Source of the DNA: Gammaproteobacteria bacterium
Lineage (GTDB): Bacteria > Pseudomonadota > Gammaproteobacteria > GRL18
Assembly (NCBI GenBank): GCA_027076245.1
Contig: JALTKC010000222.1
Location: forward strand, 1 to 5,604
Reading direction: 5' to 3'
DNA: 5,604 bases
Position numbers and translations under genes: made by a program. This document shows, piece by piece, positions 1-4,137 of this stretch (positions within the stretch are counted from its first letter, which is position 1; each line of letters opens with the position of its first letter). The notes below the pieces were generated by a model. It worked only from the letters and a program-made list of their open reading frames with translations. It made no database searches and had not been told where the DNA came from.

Positions 1-14
1 GAGTAAGATTAATA

Positions 15-1268
15 ATGAATATTCTGATAGCACCGGATTCTTTTAAGGGTAGCTTAAGTGCGGCGGAGTTCTGTACCATTGCAGAACGGGTGTTTCAGAA
101 CTATTCAAAGGCTGTCGGCTCTTATAAGGCTGTCGGCACTTATAAGGCTGTTGGCACCTCAGATACGTTCACCACTCATTTAATGCCACTTGCTGATGGC
201 GGTGAAGGCACCATAGATGCGGTTCAGGCTTGTCTTAACACAGAAAAAATCTCAGTCCGGGTGCATAATGCCATTGGTCTGCCGGTTACGGCCAGTTATG
301 TCTTTATAGATAAAGAGCAGAGCGATAACCCTTATGGAAAAGCCACTGCCATTATTGAGATGGCTCAGGCCTGCGGCTTACCGAATATTCCTGTCTTAAA
401 ACGCAATCCCTTGAAAACCAGTACTTTTGGATTAGGAGAACTGATTAAACACGCACTGGATACCGGCGCACAGCATCTTATCATTGGTCTGGGCGGCAGT
501 GCCACCAATGACGGCGGAACGGGTATGCTGTCTGCCCTGGGTGTACGCTTCCTTAATAACAGGAGGCAGGTTGTTACACCGGCGGGAGGCAGGTTAGAAC
601 AGATTGATAAAATCGATACCCTTCATCTGGAGCCCCGCCTGAAAAAATGCACCATCACCATTGCCAGTGATGTCACCAATCCTTTGCTGGGAGAGCAGGG
701 TGCATCCCGGGTTTTTGCACCACAAAAAGGGGCGGATGCCCCAATGGTTGAGGCTCTGGAAAAAGGCATGGCAAACTATGCTTCTGCTACTGTTCGGACT
801 CTGGGGCTGTCTGATGAAGTATATAAAACTCCAGGCAGCGGAGCGGCCGGCGGTCTGGGTTTTGCTCTGCTGGCCTACCTAAAAGCAGAAATACAAAGCG
901 GTTTTGAAATACTGGCCGAACTGTCAGGGCTGGATAAACTTCTGGCTAATACTGATACCCGTCCAGACCGGATTATTACCGGAGAAGGTTTTTTTGATCA
1001 GCAAAGCCTGGGTGGTAAATTAACCGGCTGTATCATTAAGCGGGCTGAGTCATACCATATACCAGTTACCATAATCTGCGGTGATTATTGCAGGGCAACC
1101 GTACAAAAGCTGAAAGCCGGTATTCAGATCATCAGCCTGAAGGATGAGACCATAACTTCCGAACAGGCCATATCCCATAGCGCACAATTACTGGAACAAA
1201 GACTAGTGGAAAACTTCTTTTCGTGCCTAAATCCTCATTTGACAAAAATACCTAGTGGCGTATATTGA
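15..1268 (+). CDS. garK: Glycerate 2-kinase, type 1 (GarK/GlxK family)
   Basis: This enzyme phosphorylates D-glycerate with ATP to give 2-phosphoglycerate, feeding glycerate from glyoxylate, tartronate semialdehyde or sugar-acid breakdown into glycolysis; it is cytosolic. The family pattern is clear along the whole protein: IAPDSFKGSLSA at residues 5-16, ADGGEGT 60-66, GLGGSATNDGGTG 158-170, DVTNPLLG 219-226 with FAPQKGA 234-240, GSGAAGGLG 274-282, and ITGEG 321-325 followed by D328. At 417 residues it is longer than the roughly 380 usual for the family. The excess is a three-copy six-residue repeat (residues 32-49) between the first helix and the ADGGEGT strand, and about 13 extra residues at the C-terminus beyond the expected last helix. 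The ATG at 15 puts the family's N-terminal motif at residue 5, so this start is secure; upstream only GAG is visible as a weak ribosome site. The 3' end contains the promoter of the next genes. The choice between garK and glxK as symbol cannot be settled from sequence; the function is well supported, activity with the insertion is inferred. Confidence 0.93.
   Translation: MNILIAPDSFKGSLSAAEFCTIAERVFQNYSKAVGSYKAVGTYKAVGTSDTFTTHLMPLADGGEGTIDAVQACLNTEKISVRVHNAIGLPVTASYVFIDKEQSDNPYGKATAIIEMAQACGLPNIPVLKRNPLKTSTFGLGELIKHALDTGAQHLIIGLGGSATNDGGTGMLSALGVRFLNNRRQVVTPAGGRLEQIDKIDTLHLEPRLKKCTITIASDVTNPLLGEQGASRVFAPQKGADAPMVEALEKGMANYASATVRTLGLSDEVYKTPGSGAAGGLGFALLAYLKAEIQSGFEILAELSGLDKLLANTDTRPDRIITGEGFFDQQSLGGKLTGCIIKRAESYHIPVTIICGDYCRATVQKLKAGIQIISLKDETITSEQAISHSAQLLEQRLVENFFSCLNPHLTKIPSGVY
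108..161 (+). repeat. Three-copy 18-bp in-frame tandem repeat in the glycerate kinase gene
   Basis: Units lie at 108-125, 126-143 and 144-161 and encode KAVGSY, KAVGTY and KAVGTS. Units 1 and 2 differ at one base; unit 3 differs from unit 2 at four bases. Each unit is six codons, so copy-number change would keep the frame. It falls where E. coli GarK has a short connection, so it is probably a surface-loop insertion made by local duplication. Confidence 0.9.
1239..1266 (+). promoter_or_regulatory. Sigma-70 promoter for the DUF4258/zinc-finger pair
   Basis: A perfect -35 hexamer TTGACA (1239-1244) is followed by a 16-nt spacer and the -10 hexamer TATATT (1261-1266, five of six matches to consensus). 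Transcription would begin near 1273, about 30 nt before the ATG at 1303. The promoter lies inside the last codons of the glycerate kinase gene, whose stop codon (1266-1268) touches the -10. A 5-bp inverted repeat, TATTG (1263-1267) and CAATA (1280-1284), is centred on the predicted start site and could be an operator, but arms this short may be chance. The promoter call rests on sequence match only. Confidence 0.7.
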
Positions 1269-1302
1269 GCTTAACCATGCAATAGGTAATGAGAATAAAG
1301 AT

Positions 1303-1617
1303 ATGGATATTGAAAACATAATCAATGCCATTCGGAACAGGCGTGTGAGAATAACTGAACATGCTGATGAGGAAATATTGGATGATAATTTGAGTTATGA
1401 AGAAATCTATTCATCAGTGATTCAGGGTGAAGTTATCGAGGATTACTCGAATGACAAACCATATCCAAGTTGTCTGATTATGGGGAAGAATTTCTCTGGT
1501 GAGCCTATTCATAGTGTTTGGGCTTATAATTCAGATAATCAGTGGGCAGTATTAATTACAGTCTATCGGCCAAATCCTGAACGTTGGATTGACTGGAAAG
1601 TGAGGTTAAAAAAATGA
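1303..1617 (+). CDS. DUF4258 protein, probable toxin of a toxin-antitoxin-like pair
   Basis: This is a 104-residue protein of the DUF4258 type. Visible family marks are the N-terminal helix ending in RITEHADEE (residues 16-24, with H20), a second helix around 31-42, YPSCLI (54-59), HSVWAY (70-75) and a terminal strand ITVYRPNPERW (85-95). The layout of helices followed by beta strands, ending in Y-R-P-x-P-x-x-W, is typical of small DUF4258 proteins, which often sit beside YgiT/MqsA-like zinc-finger genes and are annotated as candidate RelE/MqsR-like toxins; RNase activity is inference, not seen. The frame is open from a GTG at 1255, which would add 16 residues, but that codon lies upstream of the predicted transcription start, so ATG 1303 is preferred; its ribosome site (GAG 1291-1293) is weak. 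It overlaps the next gene by four bases (ATGA), implying coupled translation. GC content, about 38% over 1321-1500 by hand count, is well below that of serS, suggesting transfer. Confidence 0.82.
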   Translation: MDIENIINAIRNRRVRITEHADEEILDDNLSYEEIYSSVIQGEVIEDYSNDKPYPSCLIMGKNFSGEPIHSVWAYNSDNQWAVLITVYRPNPERWIDWKVRLKK

Positions 1618-1892
1618 AGCCATTTGAAAAGTGTCCTGTATGTGGTGGTGAATTGCAAGACAAACAGGTAGAGAAGCTGATCAGAAGCGGAGGAAACACA
1701 GTGGCTCTGAAAGTTAACGCAGAAGTTTGTCTGCATTGTGGAGAACGACTTTACGCCGAAGATGTTGTGAAATCTTTTGAGAAGATCCGTAGTAAATTAC
1801 AGAAACAGGAATTTAGTCATTTCAGAACCCTTGGTCAATCATTTACGGTTGAGAGTAATTGGCCTAATAAATCAATTCAGCCGACCCGTTAA
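1614..1892 (+). CDS. YgiT-type zinc-finger protein, probable antitoxin
   Basis: This 92-residue protein has two CxxC pairs, C7-x-x-C10 (CPVCGG) and C39-x-x-C42 (CLHCGE), separated by a strand-rich stretch with AEVC. That is the zinc-binding domain found at the N-terminus of MqsA (YgiT), the antitoxin that binds MqsR. After it come a helix (about residues 48-65) and LGQSFTV, a normal ending for the short stand-alone version. There is no C-terminal XRE helix-turn-helix as in full MqsA, so it is unlikely to bind DNA through that route. The start is supported by GAGG at 1602-1605, eight bases before ATG 1614, and by the ATGA overlap with the upstream gene. The partner is most likely the DUF4258 protein, which it would neutralise by direct contact (inference). 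The last dozen residues, ending in SIQPTR, look like read-through into a non-coding element rather than part of the fold. Confidence 0.82.
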   Translation: MKPFEKCPVCGGELQDKQVEKLIRSGGNTVALKVNAEVCLHCGERLYAEDVVKSFEKIRSKLQKQEFSHFRTLGQSFTVESNWPNKSIQPTR

Positions 1893-1894
1893 TC
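1862..1894 (+). other. Possible attC-like (integron recombination site) remnant
   Basis: GCCTAAT (1862-1868) matches the inverse core RYYYAAC at six of seven positions, and GTTAATC (1888-1894) matches the core GTTRRRY at six of seven. Between them, TTCAGCCGAC resembles the TTCAAGCCGAC stretch common in Pseudomonas/Xanthomonas-type attC sites. At 33 bp it is much shorter than a complete attC (roughly 57 bp or more) and I see no good internal L arms. It would have to be a deleted relic, or chance resemblance. It overlaps the end of the zinc-finger gene. Confidence 0.2.
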
Positions 1895-1934
1895 AGGTGT
1901 TTTGTTTCAGGTAAACTGATTTGAGGCAATAAAT

Positions 1935-1954
1935 AAAACGATGGTTCGTTTTTT
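1935..1954 (+). terminator. Possible Rho-independent terminator after the toxin-antitoxin-like pair
   Basis: AAAACGA (1935-1941) and TCGTTTT (1946-1952) form a perfect 7-bp stem around the loop TGGT, running into six T residues (1949-1954). Position, 43 nt after the zinc-finger stop codon, fits a terminator. The stem has only two G-C pairs, so it would be weak; with A-tract on one side and T-tract on the other it could act in both directions. Confidence 0.4.
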
Positions 1955-2010
1955 AATGAACATTCCACCAAAAAAGCATAAAATACCCATTTTTTTATAG
2001 TATTGATTCC

Positions 2011-2016
2011 AGAGGA
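2011..2016 (+). promoter_or_regulatory. Shine-Dalgarno AGAGGA deciding the TTG start of crcB
   Basis: AGAGGA sits six bases before TTG 2023 and is the only good ribosome site in the region. It supports the TTG start, which also places the family's N-terminal GGALGAMMR motif at residues 10-18 as expected. The next in-frame ATGs encode M16 and M17, inside that motif, and would destroy the first membrane helix. Confidence 0.75.
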
Positions 2017-2022
2017 ATTATT

Positions 2023-2397
2023 TTGGTTGAAATTGGGGTAATTGCAGCAGGTGGGGCACTGGGCGCAATGATGCGTTTCTGGGTGTCTTCTGCGGTCTAT
2101 GCCTGGCTGGGAAGGGGCTTTCCCTGGGGAACGCTGAGTGTCAACCTGATAGGCTCCTTTATAATCGGGCTGGCTTTTGTCCTGCTCACAGAGCGTCTGA
2201 CGGTGGGTTCTGAAATCCGTGCCTTTATTATGATCGGCTTTCTTGGCGCATTTACCACCTTTTCAACCTTTTCTCTGGAAACCCTGGCTCTTATGCAGGA
2301 AGGCTTGCTCCTTAAGGCGGCCACAAATATACTGGTCAGCGTGTTTCTATGTATTGTTGCTACCTGGTCAGGTATGCTGCTGGCACGTTCACTATAG
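2023..2397 (+). CDS. crcB: Fluoride ion channel/exporter CrcB (FluC)
   Basis: CrcB/FluC proteins are small inner-membrane channels that work as antiparallel dimers and release fluoride from the cytoplasm, preventing inhibition of enolase and pyrophosphatase. The 124-residue length is normal. Family marks are GGALGAMMR (residues 10-18), GTLSVNLIGSFIIG (36-49, with pore-lining N41) and GFLGAFTTFSTFSLE (72-86), which contains the central Na+ site region (G75, T78-T79) and the phenylalanine/serine track (F80, F83, S84). Four hydrophobic segments are visible, at about 4-28, 36-56, 66-88 and 96-120. The start is TTG. The DUF190 gene follows after 14 nt, almost certainly in one transcript, and serS is next. 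No complete fluoride riboswitch was recognised upstream. Confidence 0.96.
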   Translation: MVEIGVIAAGGALGAMMRFWVSSAVYAWLGRGFPWGTLSVNLIGSFIIGLAFVLLTERLTVGSEIRAFIMIGFLGAFTTFSTFSLETLALMQEGLLLKAATNILVSVFLCIVATWSGMLLARSL

Positions 2398-2411
2398 CAG
2401 GGGATGTAAGT

Positions 2412-2741
2412 ATGGCAAAAAAAATCAATAAACAGACTGTCACACTGGTGCGGGTTTATACCGATGACAGTAATGGTCATATTAGCAAAACCCTTGAGCA
2501 GTTACATGAGCGGGGTGATGTGATAGGTACTACCATTTTTCGCGGTGTGGCTGGTTTTGGTGATCAGGGGCATATACACCAGAGCACTTTGCTGGATATT
2601 TCCGGTCATCTGCCGGTGGTGATAGAGTTTTACCACAAAAGTGACAAGGCGGAAGAGCTGATTAACTTTATACATGAACAAATTGAAAATGCCCATATTA
2701 TTTACTGGGATGTAAACCTTTCTTTTGAGCATCTGGATTAA
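2412..2741 (+). CDS. DUF190 family PII-like protein
   Basis: This 109-residue soluble protein matches DUF190, a family with a PII-like (ferredoxin-like) fold that is repeatedly encoded next to CrcB. Visible marks are the first strand TLVRVYTDD (residues 11-19), a helix ending in LHERG (31-35), then GTTIFRGVAGFG (39-50), the GHIH turn (53-56), LLDISGHLPVVIEF (60-73), and a C-terminal helix (about 76-90) and strand. The loop after FRGVAGFG is where PII relatives carry their ligand-responsive T-loop. The frame is open further upstream into crcB, but AGGGGA (2399-2404), seven bases before ATG 2412, fixes this start. The role is not established; by context it probably belongs to fluoride resistance, perhaps regulating or sensing for the channel (inference). 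Confidence 0.9.
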   Translation: MAKKINKQTVTLVRVYTDDSNGHISKTLEQLHERGDVIGTTIFRGVAGFGDQGHIHQSTLLDISGHLPVVIEFYHKSDKAEELINFIHEQIENAHIIYWDVNLSFEHLD

Positions 2742-2790
2742 CTTTTACAACTTTAAATATTTTTAAACATCAGACTGAGAACACAACACT

Positions 2791-4110
2791 ATGCTGGACC
2801 CCAAACTTTTACGTACCCAACTGCAGGACATCGCCGCCCGGTTAGCCCGTCGGGGCTTTAAACTGGATACCGACAAACTGGCGGATCTGGAAGCACAACG
2901 CAAAATCATACAGGTAAAAACCCAGGAACTGCAGGCTGAACGTAAGGCTAAATCCAGAGAAATCGGCATAGCCAAGAAAAATGGCGAAGATGTCAGTGAA
3001 ATTCTGGCAGCCGTAGCTGATACCGGGGAACAGCTTAAGGCCATGGAGCAGCAGCTCAAACAGCTGCAGGATGAAACTCATGATATTTTAATGCGTATTC
3101 CCAATGTCCCCCATGAAACCACGCCTGATGGCAAGGATGAGAATGACAATGTGGAACTGCGCCGCTGGGGTAACATTCCGCAGTTTGATTTTGACATTAA
3201 GGATCATGTGGATCTGGGTGCCGCACTAGGCACCGGCTGGAATGGCAAGGGCGGTCTGATGGATTTTGAAACCGCGGCCAAATTATCCGGCTCCCGCTTC
3301 AGTACCTTAAAAGGGTCGCTGGCACGGATGCACAGAGCGCTTATCCAGTTAATGCTCGATACCCATACCGAAGAGCATGGTTATAGTGAAACTTATGTTC
3401 CCTATCTGGTGCGTCCCGATGCGCTCAGGGGGACCGGCCAGTTGCCCAAGTTTAAGGAAGATCTGTTTGCCGTGGATGGCGATGAGGAAACTCTGGCCGC
3501 CGATAAACAACTGCATCTTATTCCGACTGCTGAGGTACCGGTCACTAATATGGTGCGTGAGTCCATTCTGGAAGAAGCCGAACTGCCTCTGCGTCTGACG
3601 GCGCATACTCCCTGTTTTCGTTCTGAAGCCGGTGCTTATGGTAAGGATGTGCGTGGACTGATCCGTCAGCACCAGTTTGAAAAAGTGGAAATGGTGCAGA
3701 TTGTTAAACCGGACGACTCCATGCAGGCACTGGAAGAATTACTCGGTCATGCCGAAGTGATTTTACAGAAACTGAAATTGCCATACCGTGTAGTGGCCTT
3801 ATGTGCCGGTGATATTGGTTTTTCCGCCACCAAAACCTATGATCTGGAAGTCTGGGTTCCGGCTCAGGAAACTTATCGGGAAATATCCTCCTGCAGTAAT
3901 TTTGGCGATTTTCAGGCCCGGAGGATGCTGGCCCGCTGGCGCAATAAAGCCACCGGCAAACCGGAACTGGTGCATACCATTAACGGCTCCGGTCTGGCCG
4001 TAGGCCGTACTCTGGTGGCCATTATGGAAAATTATCAGCAGGCAGATGGTTCTATTAAGGTTCCCGAAGCACTTATCCCTTATATGGGCGGTGTGGATGT
4101 TATCCGCTAA
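2791..4110 (+). CDS. serS: Seryl-tRNA synthetase
   Basis: This class II aminoacyl-tRNA synthetase activates serine with ATP and charges tRNA-Ser (and tRNA-Sec where present); it acts as a cytosolic dimer. At 439 residues it is close to the E. coli enzyme (430). The N-terminal part (about 28-105) is the long antiparallel coiled coil, rich in K, E, Q and L, that grips the tRNA variable arm. The catalytic core shows TAEVP (246-250), motif 2 FRSEAGAYGKDVRGLIRQHQ (276-295) followed by FEKVE, and motif 3 GSGLAVGRTLVA (399-410) with the conserved R406. Nothing is missing. The start ATG 2791 gives the usual MLDPKLLR beginning; the ribosome site is poor (GAGA at 2777-2780). The 49-base gap upstream has a TTTACA -35-like hexamer (2744-2749) but no matching -10, so whether serS has its own promoter is unclear. 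The RecJ-like gene begins 27 nt after the stop. Confidence 0.98.
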   Translation: MLDPKLLRTQLQDIAARLARRGFKLDTDKLADLEAQRKIIQVKTQELQAERKAKSREIGIAKKNGEDVSEILAAVADTGEQLKAMEQQLKQLQDETHDILMRIPNVPHETTPDGKDENDNVELRRWGNIPQFDFDIKDHVDLGAALGTGWNGKGGLMDFETAAKLSGSRFSTLKGSLARMHRALIQLMLDTHTEEHGYSETYVPYLVRPDALRGTGQLPKFKEDLFAVDGDEETLAADKQLHLIPTAEVPVTNMVRESILEEAELPLRLTAHTPCFRSEAGAYGKDVRGLIRQHQFEKVEMVQIVKPDDSMQALEELLGHAEVILQKLKLPYRVVALCAGDIGFSATKTYDLEVWVPAQETYREISSCSNFGDFQARRMLARWRNKATGKPELVHTINGSGLAVGRTLVAIMENYQQADGSIKVPEALIPYMGGVDVIR

Positions 4111-4137
4111 GCACCTGCTGATAAACCGCCCGCATTC

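Larger units (their letters stand above)
1893..2022. other. Intergenic stretch between the zinc-finger gene and crcB
   Basis: These 130 bases are A/T-rich and carry no gene that I can support. They hold an inverted repeat AATCAG (1891-1896) / CTGATT (1916-1921) with a 19-nt loop, the hairpin with T-run described separately, and a short palindrome AATG-AA-CATT (1955-1964). Possible -10 hexamers for crcB are TAAAAT (1979-1984), with a poor -35 ATGAAC (1956-1961) at 17-nt spacing, and TATAGT (1996-2001) with no convincing -35; neither is strong. Confidence 0.5.

Noticed and set aside
1255..1302. GTG start at 1255 giving a 120-residue DUF4258 protein
   Set aside because: It lies between the -35 and -10 of the likely promoter, so the transcript from that promoter would not include it, and the extra 16 residues do not resemble the family; ATG 1303 fits better.
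1225..1873. GCCTAA found on both sides of the toxin-antitoxin-like pair (1225-1230 and 1862-1867) as insertion target repeats
   Set aside because: A six-base match is expected by chance at this distance, and the flanking bases do not extend it convincingly.
1893..2022. Complete fluoride riboswitch upstream of crcB
   Set aside because: Only a fragment resembling the first hairpin is present; the second conserved strand and pseudoknot partner are absent.
2097..2480. Reverse-strand open frame across crcB and the start of the DUF190 gene
   Set aside because: It is antisense to two clearly recognisable genes and its translation shows no family features.
2742..2790. Terminator or promoter between the DUF190 gene and serS
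   Set aside because: The TTTAAA repeats (2752-2757, 2762-2767) form only an A/T stem, and the TTTACA hexamer has no acceptable -10 at proper spacing.
2763..3081. Two reverse-strand open frames opposite the SerRS coiled coil
   Set aside because: Long antisense frames are expected opposite a low-complexity K/E/Q/L-rich coiled coil; the serine/cysteine-rich translations look like shadows.
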